From Pseudooceanicola aestuarii (GTDB lineage Bacteria; Pseudomonadota; Alphaproteobacteria; Rhodobacterales; Rhodobacteraceae), in contig NZ_JAAFZC010000002.1 in assembly GCF_010614805.1 (NCBI RefSeq), forward strand, positions 1 through 64,000: a stretch of DNA of 64,000 nucleotides, read 5' to 3'. The stretch's first letter is position 1; each line of letters opens with the position of its first letter. Below are positions 16,718 to 26,214 of this stretch, in pieces. Made by a program: the position numbers and the translations under genes. A model generated the notes under the pieces. The model was not told the DNA's origin. It did not search any database and was given only the letters and a program-made list of their open reading frames with translations.

Positions 16718-17263
16718 TCAGTCGCGATAGCTCAGCAGGTGCGGCCGGGCTTTCCAGATCGCCCCGGTAAGGAAGGCGGCGATGGCGGCTTTGACCAGAT
16801 CACCGGGGATGAACGGCAGGTTCAGCGCGGCGGCCTTGGGGAAAGTCAGGTCCAGCGTCAGCATCATGCCGATGGTGCCGATGGCGTACATGACCACGAT
16901 CCCGCCCAGCAGGCAGCCGGCAAAGGCCGGGATCTCGGGGCGCGGGCGGGTCCACAATTCACAGACGCAGCCGGTGACAAAGGCCGCGATGGGGAAGGCC
17001 ACCAGGAACCCGGCCGTGGGCGAGGCAAAGACCCCCAGCCCGCCGCGTCCGCCCGACAGCACCGGCAGGCCGATGGCCACCAGCGCCAGGAACAGCAACA
17101 CCGCCAGCGCGCCGCGTTTCGATCCCAGCACACAGCCGGCCAGCATGACGCCCAGGCTTTGCGCCGAAATCGGCACGCCGGAAATCAGGGTCAGGGGCGG
17201 CACAAGGCCCAGCACGGCGATCAGCGCGGCAAACAGCGCCACGAGCACAAGGTTACGTTCCAT
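16718..17263 (-). CDS. bioY: Biotin ECF transporter substrate-binding component BioY
   Basis: The 181-residue protein has six transmembrane helices, with the BioY pattern P-I-S-A-Q-S-L-G-V-M-L-A-G near residue 30 and the G-G-x-G-G-L-G-V-F-x-S-P-T-A-G-F-L motif about residue 73. It binds biotin in the inner membrane. Its start overlaps the end of the bioN frame by 11 bases. It forms a biotin ECF transporter together with the next two genes on this strand, in the order bioM-bioN-bioY. No BioR-type operator was recognised upstream. Confidence 0.93.
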   Translation of the reverse strand: MERNLVLVALFAALIAVLGLVPPLTLISGVPISAQSLGVMLAGCVLGSKRGALAVLLFLALVAIGLPVLSGGRGGLGVFASPTAGFLVAFPIAAFVTGCVCELWTRPRPEIPAFAGCLLGGIVVMYAIGTIGMMLTLDLTFPKAAALNLPFIPGDLVKAAIAAFLTGAIWKARPHLLSYRD

Positions 17264-17897
17264 CGGCAGGATCCTTTTCGGGAGAGGAAGAAGAAGGCGC
17301 GGCCAGCCCGCCACGGGCGGTCAGCGCGTCGGAAACATGATCGGCGTCGTCCAGAACGGACAGCATCAGCGGCGCCAGCAGCCGCACCCCCGGCCGCCGG
17401 GGAGACCGGGCGCGCCAGGCCTCGGTCAGGCGGGACTGGCGGTCGATGAAAACGGGGATGAACCGGATGACCATTGCCACCGCCAGCCCCAGGGCGCGGG
17501 GCGGCAGGCCCAGCCTGTGCAGGGGGGCGGCCAGCCGTTCGATGATGGCGATCAGGTCTTCCAGCCGCGTGGTCATCGTCACCAGCGTTGCCAGCGCGAC
17601 CAGCACCAGCACCCGCAGCGCCACCACCAGCCCCTGGTCCAGCCGATCCTGCCACAGGTGAAATCCCAGCACGACCAGCAGCAACAGCGCCAGCGGCCGA
17701 AGGCTGCGCAGCAATTGCCGCGCCGCGCCGCCCCCGAGGCTGACCGCCAGCGCCGCCATGCCTGCAAGAAGCCCCGCCAGCACGCGCGCATCGGTCAGCG
17801 GAAAGATCACCAGCGTGGCGCCCAGCAGCCCCGCCAGCTTGGCCCCGGCAGGCAGGCGGTGCGCCCAGGTCGGGCGCGGCAGGGTCAGGCTCAGCAT
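17253..17897 (-). CDS. bioN: ECF transporter T component BioN
   Basis: The 214-residue membrane protein has five or so transmembrane helices and the two Ala-Arg-type coupling motifs of ECF T components (E-A-W-R-A-R-S near 160 and D-A-L-T-A-R-G near 195), which link the ATPase to the S component. It overlaps bioM by 7 bases and bioY by 11 bases. Confidence 0.9.
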   Translation of the reverse strand: MLSLTLPRPTWAHRLPAGAKLAGLLGATLVIFPLTDARVLAGLLAGMAALAVSLGGGAARQLLRSLRPLALLLLVVLGFHLWQDRLDQGLVVALRVLVLVALATLVTMTTRLEDLIAIIERLAAPLHRLGLPPRALGLAVAMVIRFIPVFIDRQSRLTEAWRARSPRRPGVRLLAPLMLSVLDDADHVSDALTARGGLAAPSSSSPEKDPADGT

Positions 17898-18604
17898 CGG
17901 GCGTCGGCCTCCCGGCGCATCGCGTCCAGGTATTGCGCGGTGATCTCGCTGGCCGGGCCGTCGCCCGCGATGCGCCCGCCATCCAGCCAGATCACGCGGT
18001 CCCAGCCCTCCAGGTTGCGGGGGTCATGGGTGATCAGGACCAGCTGTTGCGCCAGCCCGGCCAGCACCCGGTCCAGATGCCAGCTGGTCGGCAGGTCCAG
18101 GCCGGCAAAGGGTTCGTCCAGCAGGATGGTGCGCGGCTCCATCGCCAGTACCGACATCAGGCACAGGTAGCGCCGCTGCCCTTCGGAGAGCGCGGTAACG
18201 GGACGGTCGGCCCAGTCGGCACGGTGATGCTCCGCCAGGAGCGTGTGAACCCTGTCACGCGCGGCGGCGCGGCCGTGTCCCTGCTGGATCAGACCAAAGG
18301 CGAGTTCTTCGGCCACACTGGGCATGAAGATCTGATGATCGGGGTTCTGGAACAGGATGCCCAGCCGGTCCAGCATCCCGCGCCGGTCGCGCACCGGGTC
18401 GATACCGGCGATTCGCACCTGCCCGGTATCGGGTCGTTGCAGCCCGGCCAGGGTGCGCGCCAGCGTCGATTTGCCCGAGCCATTGCGCCCGATGATGCCG
18501 ATTCGACGTTGGGTCAGGGACAGGGTGATCCCGTCCAGCACCACGCGCCCGCCGCGCGTCACGCGCAGATCCTGCACTTCACATCCCTGGGGATCCGGGG
18601 TCAT
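17891..18604 (-). CDS. bioM: ECF transporter ATPase BioM
   Basis: The 237-residue ATPase has Walker A GRNGSGKST, a Q-loop Q-N-P-D-H-Q, signature LSEGQRRYL, Walker B TILLDEP and the switch His in L-I-T-H-D. It powers biotin uptake with BioN and BioY. Two ATG codons stand side by side at 18604 and 18607; either may be used. It is the first gene of bioMNY on the minus strand. Confidence 0.92.
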   Translation of the reverse strand: MTPDPQGCEVQDLRVTRGGRVVLDGITLSLTQRRIGIIGRNGSGKSTLARTLAGLQRPDTGQVRIAGIDPVRDRRGMLDRLGILFQNPDHQIFMPSVAEELAFGLIQQGHGRAAARDRVHTLLAEHHRADWADRPVTALSEGQRRYLCLMSVLAMEPRTILLDEPFAGLDLPTSWHLDRVLAGLAQQLVLITHDPRNLEGWDRVIWLDGGRIAGDGPASEITAQYLDAMRREADARC

Positions 18605-18668
18605 CACGTCGGCCTGTTCCTCGCTCCTTGGGGTGTTAAGCCCGGAACAGGCGCGGGCCGCAAGGGGA

Positions 18669-19667
18669 TCAGAGCCCGAAGAGAAGGATCAGGCTCAACG
18701 ACGCTGCGGCGATATAGAGACTGCCCAGCGTCGCCAGCAGCGCCGGACGCAGCCCGCGCGCCCGCAACTGGGCGATTCGCGTGTTCAGGCCCATCGCCGC
18801 CAGCGCCATGGTCAGCAGCAGATCGGTGGCAGCGCTGGCCGGTGCCAGCAGAGCCTGCGGCAGGTCGATCAGTGAATTCACGCAGACCAGCGCGGCGAAT
18901 CCGGCCACGAACCACGGGAAGGGCGGGCGGGGTCCGGCCTCGGCCTGGCCGCGCAGCGACAGCACCATGATCAGCGGTGCCAGCAGCATGACGCGGAACA
19001 GCTTGGTCACCGTGCCGACTTCGCCCGCCTGATCGGAATGCTGGAAGGCGACGGCAGCGACCTGTGCGACCTCGTGCACCGCCGCGCCCGACCAGATGCC
19101 AAAGGCCGTGCCCTCGACCCCGGTCCAGGTGGCGACCATGGGAAAGAGGAACAGCGCCACGGTGCCCAGGACGGTCACGGTGGCGATGGCATAGGTCACG
19201 TCTTCCTCGCGGGCACGGGCCACCGCATTGGCCGCGATCACCGCAGAGGCACCGCAGACCGAGGTTCCCGCCGCGATCAACGTGGTCAGCCCGGCATCGA
19301 CGCCCAGCACCCGGCCCAGCAGGCGGATCACCACGAAGGTACTGCCCAGCACCAGCACCACCAGCGCCAGCGTCGCCAGCCCCAGCCCCTGCACGTCGGC
19401 CAGCGTCAGCCGCAAGCCCAGCAGCACGATCCCCAGCCGCAGCAGGGTTTTCTGGCTGAAGGCGACACCGGCGGCGGCGGCGGCCGGTACGCCGGTCAGG
19501 TTGCCCAGGGCCAGCCCGGCACAGACCGCGACGATCAGCGGGCTGAGAACCGCCAGGCCGCTGAACCTCTGTACCGCCAGGGCCAGCACCGCCAATCCCA
19601 GCGTCAGGGTCAGGCCGGGCAGCAACGGCAATCGAAGAAGCGGGTGGCGGGTGGTCTGGTCGGTCAT
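18669..19667 (-). CDS. YeiH-family (UPF0324) putative sulfate/sulfite exporter
   Basis: The 332-residue membrane protein has about ten helices. It shows the family's G-L-A-L-G-N-L, L-R-L-G-I-V-L-L-G-L-R-L-T and C-G-A-S-A-V-I-A patterns. Members are listed as putative sulfate exporters; substrate evidence is thin. The LysR gene at 19790 diverges from it, the same arrangement as yeiE-yeiH in E. coli, so that regulator probably controls it. Confidence 0.85.
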   Translation of the reverse strand: MTDQTTRHPLLRLPLLPGLTLTLGLAVLALAVQRFSGLAVLSPLIVAVCAGLALGNLTGVPAAAAAGVAFSQKTLLRLGIVLLGLRLTLADVQGLGLATLALVVLVLGSTFVVIRLLGRVLGVDAGLTTLIAAGTSVCGASAVIAANAVARAREEDVTYAIATVTVLGTVALFLFPMVATWTGVEGTAFGIWSGAAVHEVAQVAAVAFQHSDQAGEVGTVTKLFRVMLLAPLIMVLSLRGQAEAGPRPPFPWFVAGFAALVCVNSLIDLPQALLAPASAATDLLLTMALAAMGLNTRIAQLRARGLRPALLATLGSLYIAAASLSLILLFGL

Positions 19668-19723
19668 GGCGGGCCTTTGGTGATGTGTCCCGCAGGAGGT
19701 GCCTTGCGCTGCTCATTAAATCA

Positions 19724-19752
19724 AACGAATATATCTGTTCAATATGTTCGTT
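19724..19752. promoter_or_regulatory. Candidate LysR operator in the divergent promoter region
   Basis: AACGAA (19724-19729) and TTCGTT (19747-19752) form an inverted repeat extended inward by partly matching ATAT bases, set in the only AT-rich part of the 122-bp gap between the exporter and LysR genes. A second GAACGAA lies at about 19759. This fits a LysR-type operator. Confidence 0.5.
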
Positions 19753-19789
19753 ATAGGCGAACGAACAACCCGAACCGAAAGGCCCCCCG

Positions 19790-20704
19790 GTGACATTGGA
19801 CCAATTGCGCATCTTTCTCGCCGTTGCCGAGATGCAGCACGTCACCCGCGCGGCGCAGCGGCTGAACATGACGCAATCGGCGGTCAGCGCCGCGATCTCC
19901 ACCCTGGAGGACCGGCATGGCGTCGCCCTGTTCGACCGCGTCGGGCGGCGCATCGCTCTGAACGCCGCCGGGGCGCTGTTCGTTGAGGAGGCCCGCCGCG
20001 TGCTGGATGTCGCCCGCCGGGCCGAAGGGGCGCTGGCCGATCTGTCGGGTGTGCCCTCGGGCCGTTTGCGCATTTCGGCCAGTCAGACGGTGGCCAGCTA
20101 CTGGCTGCCCGCGATCCTGGTTCGCTATGGCGCGCGGTTTCCCAAGGTAGATTTGCAGTTGAGCGCGGGCAACACCGCAACGGTGACCGAGGACGTGCGC
20201 GAGGGCCGTGCCGATATCGGTTTTGTCGAAGGGCGGCCACAGCCGGACAAGCTGCTCAAGGATGTGGTGGCGCGCGACCGGCTGGTGCTGATCGTCGGGC
20301 CGGATCACCCCTGGTCCGATGGCCGCAATGTGCATCTTCGCGACCTGGCGCAGACCTCCTGGATCATGCGGGAGGCCGGTTCCGGCACCCGCGCCGCCTT
20401 CACCGAGGAGCTGGAAAGCCTGGGCTTGTCGCCGTCCGCGCTGTCGGTGACGATGGAATTGCCATCGAACGAGGCCTGTCTGGCGGCGGTTGAGGCCGGG
20501 CAGGGCGCCACGGTACTGTCACGTCGCGCTGCGCTGGCCCATCTCGCAGGCGGGCGCCTGCGCGAGGTCCGGTTCCGCCTGGCCCTGCGCCACTTCACCG
20601 CCCTGCGCCACCCCGACCGGCATCCTTCGCTGGCATTGCGCGAATTGCTGGCCAACCTCGGCAGCAGCGGCAGCACAGGACCGGCGGAGATGCCGATCTC
20701 CTGA
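19790..20704 (+). CDS. LysR-family transcriptional regulator (CysL/YeiE-like)
   Basis: The 304-residue protein has the LysR N-terminal helix-turn-helix (L-D-Q-L-R-I-F-L-A-V-A and A-A-Q-R-L-N-M-T-Q-S-A-V-S, residues 2-35) and a periplasmic-binding-like effector domain (about 90-290). It starts with GTG at 19790 after GGCCCCCCG; a TTG four residues in-frame later is less likely. It diverges from the YeiH-type exporter gene and probably regulates it in response to a sulfur-linked effector. Confidence 0.88.
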   Translation: MTLDQLRIFLAVAEMQHVTRAAQRLNMTQSAVSAAISTLEDRHGVALFDRVGRRIALNAAGALFVEEARRVLDVARRAEGALADLSGVPSGRLRISASQTVASYWLPAILVRYGARFPKVDLQLSAGNTATVTEDVREGRADIGFVEGRPQPDKLLKDVVARDRLVLIVGPDHPWSDGRNVHLRDLAQTSWIMREAGSGTRAAFTEELESLGLSPSALSVTMELPSNEACLAAVEAGQGATVLSRRAALAHLAGGRLREVRFRLALRHFTALRHPDRHPSLALRELLANLGSSGSTGPAEMPIS

Positions 20705-21318
20705 TCGGCCGTCCCGCAGCCCGGCGCAGCGGCGGCAGCGGCAGGGTCGTCTGGTCTGGCTGCCACTTGCGGCGTGTCGCCGTGGTGAGGAACGCCGGTT
20801 GGCCCCCTTTGCGACATTTGTCGCGCCGGTCCGTCGCGGGCAGCTGCGCCTTGCTGTCTACCTTTGCCGATCCTGCCGCCCCGGCTGACCAGGTCAGGAG
20901 AAAGGGTTGGCCGGCGGGTCACACCTTCGCGTCAGGCCGCGGTCCGCGCAGTTGGACGCCGGCGGTTGGTTGACCTAGCCGATAGCATTCCTGCGTGTCT
21001 CGCGGAGCTTGCTCGGGGCGGGGGTGTCGTATGGCGCGGCGGGGCATGGCAGTTCTGCAACGCCTGCCTTGCGCTGGTGATCGGCTGCCGGGTGGTCTAA
21101 GGACATCGGGCGACGAGACGTCAGTGCCGGGGCCAGCCCCAAGCCGGGCCAGCCCCAAACCGGGCCAGTACCGCAATCGATGCCGGTGCCAGCACCGGAG
21201 CCCATGCCGAGACCAGGCCCGTATCGCGCGGGGCATCCTGTCCGGCGCGGGCGCAGGAAGCCGGGGCGCTGACCCGTGTCGCGCCGAACCAGCCGTGGCG
21301 CCGCCACCAAAGGATCCC
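20705..21318. other. 614-bp intergenic region, no gene seen
   Basis: Several frames are open on both strands, but they have no ribosome binding sites or recognisable domains, and they reflect the high G+C. A 16-bp tandem duplicate (21135-21150 and 21151-21166, AGCCCCAAGCCGGGCC type) is present. AAAGGA before ATG 21319 marks the next gene. Confidence 0.5.
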
Positions 21319-22533
21319 ATGACCGACCATCCCGCACGCGGGCGCCTGCGCCTGCCGCCGCTGCCTCTTGCCACCTTTTTCGTCGTCGCCGGCACCATGG
21401 GGACCCGCCCCACCATTCCGCTGCGCGCGGTGGAGCTGGGCCTGTCCGCGACCGAGGTCGGGATTCTTGTGGCGGTCTTTGCCCTGGTGCCCTTGATCGG
21501 GACCATTCCGGCGGGGGGCTGGATGGATCGCAACGGCACCGCCCGCGCACTGCCCTGCGCGGTGCTTCTGACCTCGCTCGGGCTGGCGCTGCCCTGGCTG
21601 TTGCACGGCGCTTTGGGGCTTTATGCCTCGCAGCTGGTGACGGGCTGCGGATTTACCATCTACATCCTGGGCGCGCAGAAGACGGCCGGGGCGGCCGGCG
21701 ATGGCCCACAGGGGCGGGAGAAAGCGATCGCGGTCTTCAGCCTGGCGGTGGCCCTGGGCGCCTTTGCCGGGCCGTTCTTCACCGGGTTCCTGGGCGATCT
21801 TGCGGGGCTTGAGGAGGCGCTGGCGCTGGCTGCGTTGCTGGGGCTGGTATCGCTGGTGATCCTGCCGCTGATCCCGGCGCGCCAGACCGCCGGCCGGGCC
21901 GACGCCGCGCTTGTGGCTCCACCCGCGCAGCCCGCCGAGGCGCCCGCCGACGCCGGGCGCGACCGCAGGCCGTGGCGGGTGCTGGGCTATCACCGGTACA
22001 TGGGACGGGCGTTTCTGATCTCGTCCTTCGTGCTGCTGGCCAAGGATTTCTACATGGCCTATTTCCCGCTGCTGGCCCTGGAAAACGGCATGTCGGTGGC
22101 GCTGATCGGGGTGATCATCGGCCTGCACAACGGCGGCGGCGTGATCATGCGGGTGTTCCAGCTGCGCCTGGTCGGTACCTTCGGCAAAAGCGCGGTGGTC
22201 ATCACCTCGATCCTGTTCAGCGGGATCTGCCTGCTGCTGGTGCCTTTCCTGTCGGTGGTCTGGACCCTGACCGCGGTATCCATCGTGATGGGCATGGGGC
22301 TGGGCCTGGGGCAGCCGCTGTCGATCTCCACCACCATCAACCTGTCCCCTGACGGCAAAAGCGGCGAGGTCCTGGGCTTTCGCCTGACCTGCAACCGTCT
22401 GACCCAATTTGTCACGCCGCTGGGCTTTGGCGGGATCGTCGCGGTGGCGGGGCTGGCGGGGGCGTTCTGGGCCGTGGGGGCGGCGCTGGTGCTGGGCAGC
22501 CTGCGCCTGCATATCCCCGATGCGGAGACCTGA
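21319..22533 (+). CDS. MFS transporter
   Basis: The 404-residue protein has about twelve predicted transmembrane helices in two halves, joined by a charged loop (about 195-220). The first-half motif A-G-G-W-M-D-R-N-G (residues about 67-75) is the MFS loop 2-3 signature. The substrate is unknown. AAAGGA 5 bases upstream supports ATG 21319; the frame is open further upstream but without a start that makes sense. Confidence 0.85.
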   Translation: MTDHPARGRLRLPPLPLATFFVVAGTMGTRPTIPLRAVELGLSATEVGILVAVFALVPLIGTIPAGGWMDRNGTARALPCAVLLTSLGLALPWLLHGALGLYASQLVTGCGFTIYILGAQKTAGAAGDGPQGREKAIAVFSLAVALGAFAGPFFTGFLGDLAGLEEALALAALLGLVSLVILPLIPARQTAGRADAALVAPPAQPAEAPADAGRDRRPWRVLGYHRYMGRAFLISSFVLLAKDFYMAYFPLLALENGMSVALIGVIIGLHNGGGVIMRVFQLRLVGTFGKSAVVITSILFSGICLLLVPFLSVVWTLTAVSIVMGMGLGLGQPLSISTTINLSPDGKSGEVLGFRLTCNRLTQFVTPLGFGGIVAVAGLAGAFWAVGAALVLGSLRLHIPDAET

Positions 22534-22967
22534 CTCCCCCTGCCACCCGGGATGGGCGGGGGGTGCGGGACGATGCCGTCGGGCACCACCGGCTGTTCAT
22601 GCGGCGGAGCGCGGAGGAAAAGGGTTACCTGACGCAACTGTGTCCCCCCGGGGCCGCGCGCGCGGTGGGCGGGTCGCTAGACCGGCCGATCCGCGCCCAT
22701 GGCCCGCCGCGTCCCAAGGTCGCCCCGAGGCGGACCCGCCACCGGCCCACGCTGACCGGACGCAGCCCGGGACCGGTCCCACGCCGCTGCGCGGCGCACC
22801 CAGCCGGTCGGGTCAGCTCGGCCGTGCCGAGGGGCGGGGGCCATGCCTGGGACCGGGGGGCAAGAGGGCGGGGCCGGATCAGGCCCGTTTGGGGGCGGGG
22901 GCCGGATCGGGCTGGTTTGGGGGCGGGGGCGTGTCAGGCTCGTTTGGGACCGGTCAGGGCCGGGGGG
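22534..22967. other. G-rich convergent intergenic region, no gene seen
   Basis: This gap separates two genes that point at each other. No supported coding frame is present. The right half is occupied by the G-rich repeats described separately. Confidence 0.5.
22876..22959 (+). repeat. 28-bp G-rich tandem repeat with G-quadruplex potential
   Basis: About three imperfect copies of a 28-bp unit (GGATCAGGCCCGTTTGGGGG at the start) lie between the convergent MFS and transglycosylase genes. Four runs of five Gs occur within about 40 bases on the plus strand, enough for a G-quadruplex. It could block or terminate transcription from either side. Confidence 0.6.
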
Positions 22968-23465
22968 TCAGTCGCAATTGCGGTTGATTTCCCGGTGCAG
23001 AAGGTTGGTCTCCACCAGCATGCAGCGGTCGCGGGCCTCGTAATAATAGCCGCGCGCATACCATTTCACGGCTGTGGTCTCGTCTCCATCGGACAGGAGC
23101 CAGGCGCCACGCAGATATTTCACGGCCCATTTCAGATTGGTCTCCGCATCCAGCAGATCCCCGGCCTGCCCCTGAAACCCCATGCCGCGCGCGGTGGCGG
23201 GCAGGATCTGCATCAACCCGTAATAGGGGCCGTTGCGGGCCTGGGGGCGGTAGTCGCTTTCACGTTGGATGACACGGTGGACCAGGGTGCGGGGTACCTC
23301 GTATTCGTCGGCGTAGCGGTTCACCAGCACTCGCAGATCCTGCGTCTCGCCGGGGAAAAGCGGCAGGCGGCGGGTTACCTCGACCTCGGGTTCCGGGGCC
23401 GCACAGGCCGCCATCGCCAGGCTGGCCGCCAGGGCCAGGACCACGCGTCGCGCCGTCATCGTCAT
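22968..23465 (-). CDS. Lytic transglycosylase, SLT-type lipoprotein
   Basis: The 165-residue protein has a lipoprotein-like signal (S-L-A-M-A-A-C, Cys about 20) and a soluble lytic transglycosylase core: V-I-Q-R-E-S-D-Y with the catalytic Glu at about 67, then G-P-Y-Y-G-L-M-Q-I-L-P-A-T-A-R-G-M-G, and A-V-K-W-Y-A-R-G-Y-Y near the end. It cleaves peptidoglycan glycan strands to give 1,6-anhydro ends. ATG 23465 is chosen because the signal peptide follows directly. Confidence 0.88.
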   Translation of the reverse strand: MTMTARRVVLALAASLAMAACAAPEPEVEVTRRLPLFPGETQDLRVLVNRYADEYEVPRTLVHRVIQRESDYRPQARNGPYYGLMQILPATARGMGFQGQAGDLLDAETNLKWAVKYLRGAWLLSDGDETTAVKWYARGYYYEARDRCMLVETNLLHREINRNCD

Positions 23466-23665
23466 GCTGGTTGATCCTTGTCCCGTGCATCTCATGCGCG
23501 CGATTGGCGCCAGAACGGGGGGGCTGGGCAAGGGTCGCGTGGCGGATGCGCGAAAACCCGCGAACACCGGCGGCCCGCAGGCGGGAATCGGCCGGTGCGC
23601 AGGCCGCGCGGCCGGCCTGATCCGTCTGGTTCCCCGCCGCCGCCAGCGCGGCAGCGGGGTGTGGT

Positions 23666-25798
23666 TCAGAAGCTGTGGCGCAACGTGGCCGAGATGGTGC
23701 GGCCGGGGCTGTACCAATCCGCGCCAAAACCGCCGTAGGCGACATGCTTGTCATCGAACAGGTTCGACACGTTCACCGCCAGTTCGGTATTGTCCCAGGG
23801 GTGATAGCTGAACGCGGCATCGTAGACGATGTTGCTGCCGGTGGAGGCAGTGTTGGCATCGTTGAAGAAATACGATCCGGTGAAGCGCGCGCCCAGGCCA
23901 AAGGTCATGTCGCCGCGCGTGCCGGTGCCCTTCAGCGTGTAGTCCACCCAGACGGAGGCCATGTGTTCGGGCACATAGGCCAGGTTGTTGCCCTCGTTTC
24001 CGGAGGTGCCGTTCTCCACGATCTCCGAATCCAGGTAGCTGTAGGCAGCGGTCAGGGCGATGGCTTCGCTCAGCTCTGCCTTGGCTTCGAGGTCCAGACC
24101 GCGCACCCGGACCTTGCCGATCGTGTCCTGCAACCCGGTGGCGGGATTGGTCCGCGTCAGGTTGGTGCGCGACAGGTCGAACAGGGAGGCGGAGAACAGC
24201 GCCCGTCCGTTCGCGGGCCGGTACTTGAAGCCCAGCTCGTATTGTTCGCCCCGCTCCGGCTCTACCGTCAGCCCGGCGGGCACGACAGATTCGGCATAGC
24301 TGGCGAAGATCGCGGAATTCCGCGTCAGCTTGTAGGTCAGGCCGGCGCTGCCCGTCAGCTCGTCAAAGGTGCCGGAGGTGGTCGTGTTGGTCAGGTTGTT
24401 GGTCTGCGACAGCTCAAGGTGGTCGTGGCGCAGGCCGATATTGGCGATCACGCGGTCGCCGAAATCGAACTCCTGGTTGATGAAGACGGCGGTGGTGCGG
24501 TTGAACGTGTCGGTGTCGTTATAGGGGCTGGTCGCCTGGTTGGTGGAGATGCCGGAATAGACCGGGTTGGCGTAGTCGATGTTCGACACGCCGACCCACC
24601 ACAGCGCCGAGGTGCTGTCCTCTTCAAGGTATTCCAGGCCGAACCGGGTGTGGCTGCCAACGGCGCCCAGGTTGGTGCGGTAATCCAGCACGACGTTCCC
24701 CGCCAGCTTGGTGCCGCTTTCGTCATTGGTGAACTGGGCGCGGGTCAGATCCGTGCCGCCGGCCGAACCGGAAACGTAGACATAGCCGAAATCGGCGTGT
24801 TCCTCGCTGTAACGCAGGGTGGAGCTGAGGCTGAGGCCGGTGCCGAAATCATGGCTCAGCAGCGCGGTGTAGGTCGACCGCTCGGTGCCGCGATAATTAT
24901 AGTCGGGTTCGCCGAAAAAGGCGCTGCGCGGGGTGTCCACACCGACCGGGTAGCCGCCGGATCCGGGTACGTTGTCCTGGTTCAGATGCTCGGCGACGAA
25001 AGTCAGTTCCGTCTGTGCGGTGGGCCGCCAGGTCAGGCCGCCTTGCAGGAACAGCTCGTCATCGCGGGAGGCGCCGTAATCCTTTTCCGCGTCCTGGACC
25101 TTGCCGGTCAGGCGATAGGACAGGCTGGCGTCTTCGTTCAGATCGTCACCGAAGTCGAACCCGATTTCGGCGTGGTTGTTGTTGCCCAGCGTGGTGTAGA
25201 CCTCCGCATGGCGGCCCAGCTTGGGGCGGCGGGTGGTGTAGTTGACCGCCCCTCCCGGATCGGAGGCCCCAAGCGCGGCGGCGCTGGCGCCCTTGACGAC
25301 TTCCACCCGCTCGAAGGCCAGGGGCTCTTCGCGGGCGGCGCCGAAGGTCGCGCCGACGGACAGGCCGTCGCGATAGGCATAGGCATCGAAGCCACGCACC
25401 TTGAAATAGTCGAACCGGTCGTCGGAGCCGTAGAAATTCGTCTGCACGCCGGAGGTATATTGCAGCACTTCCTCCATGTTGGAGGCATTGCGCCGCTTGA
25501 TCTCCGCCTCGGTGATCACCGAGACGCTTGCCGCCACATCCAGCAGGTCGCCGGTCAGCTTGCCGCCGCCGGACGCCTGCTCCGCGACGATGGAGCCGTC
25601 GGCTGCGGTCTGTGTCTCGTCGGATTGCACGGTAATGGGCGACAGGGCAACCGGATCGGCGGCCTGCTGGGCGATGGCGGCCGGGGTCAGCGCGACCAGC
25701 GCGGTGCCGCCCAGCAGAAGCGCGGTCCACCGCTGAGCACGGGAGGCGGTGAAAACAGGGGAGAATTCGGACATCTTTGTCTTTCGTCTGGTTTGCAT
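23666..25798 (-). CDS. TonB-dependent siderophore receptor
   Basis: The 710-residue outer-membrane receptor has a signal peptide ending around A-I-A-Q-Q, a plug domain (about 65-180; V-E-V-V-K-G-A-S-A-A-A-L-G and G-G-A-V-N-Y-T-T-R-R-P) and a 22-strand-type barrel that ends in Phe (L-R-H-S-F). Its size and plug pattern place it with ferric siderophore receptors of the FhuA/FoxA type. It diverges from a ferric-siderophore binding protein and permease operon, which supports the role. ATG 25798 is preceded by a G-run; ATG 25774 is an alternative. Confidence 0.9.
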   Translation of the reverse strand: MQTRRKTKMSEFSPVFTASRAQRWTALLLGGTALVALTPAAIAQQAADPVALSPITVQSDETQTAADGSIVAEQASGGGKLTGDLLDVAASVSVITEAEIKRRNASNMEEVLQYTSGVQTNFYGSDDRFDYFKVRGFDAYAYRDGLSVGATFGAAREEPLAFERVEVVKGASAAALGASDPGGAVNYTTRRPKLGRHAEVYTTLGNNNHAEIGFDFGDDLNEDASLSYRLTGKVQDAEKDYGASRDDELFLQGGLTWRPTAQTELTFVAEHLNQDNVPGSGGYPVGVDTPRSAFFGEPDYNYRGTERSTYTALLSHDFGTGLSLSSTLRYSEEHADFGYVYVSGSAGGTDLTRAQFTNDESGTKLAGNVVLDYRTNLGAVGSHTRFGLEYLEEDSTSALWWVGVSNIDYANPVYSGISTNQATSPYNDTDTFNRTTAVFINQEFDFGDRVIANIGLRHDHLELSQTNNLTNTTTSGTFDELTGSAGLTYKLTRNSAIFASYAESVVPAGLTVEPERGEQYELGFKYRPANGRALFSASLFDLSRTNLTRTNPATGLQDTIGKVRVRGLDLEAKAELSEAIALTAAYSYLDSEIVENGTSGNEGNNLAYVPEHMASVWVDYTLKGTGTRGDMTFGLGARFTGSYFFNDANTASTGSNIVYDAAFSYHPWDNTELAVNVSNLFDDKHVAYGGFGADWYSPGRTISATLRHSF

Positions 25799-26027
25799 GA
25801 TGGGGGCCCCCTGGCTGCTGCCGGTCGCCCGAGACGGGGCCGGCAGGTCGCTTGAACGGCACTGGCGCGGAAGGGTGCAGCGCGGACCGGATGGCGGGAA
25901 CAAGGCGTGGGTCGCACCGGGCCGCGGGGAAGCCGGGTGCGTGATCCCGCGCATCGTCCCTGCGTGGACGGCGGGGAGACACTGCAAATCGCGTCGCGGG
26001 CATGCTAACGGCGCGCAGGGGCGGGGT

Positions 26028-26037
26028 ATTGTACAAT
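26028..26037. promoter_or_regulatory. Perfect 10-bp palindrome between receptor and siderophore operon
   Basis: ATTGTACAAT, the most AT-rich point of the 416-bp divergent gap, lies 230 bases before the receptor start and 177 before the binding-protein start. It could be part of an iron-responsive operator, but it does not match a classic Fur or Irr box in full. Confidence 0.4.
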
Positions 26038-26214
26038 CCTGCGGTGAATTGTTCCGGACTGCGGGAATGTCACCCGGCGGGGTTGAACTCCGCCCCCCGC
26101 GCGCGCGAAGAGACGGGTCAAGGAACCGGCCCAGGGGTCGTGCCGCCCACGGGCCGCACCGGCCACCCAGACACGCCCGACCATCCCACCGATCTTTTCC
26201 GCAGGAGAGCGAGA

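Noticed and set aside
18605..18668. BioR-type operator upstream of bioM
   Set aside because: No TTATCTATAA-like palindrome is present in the short gap or nearby.
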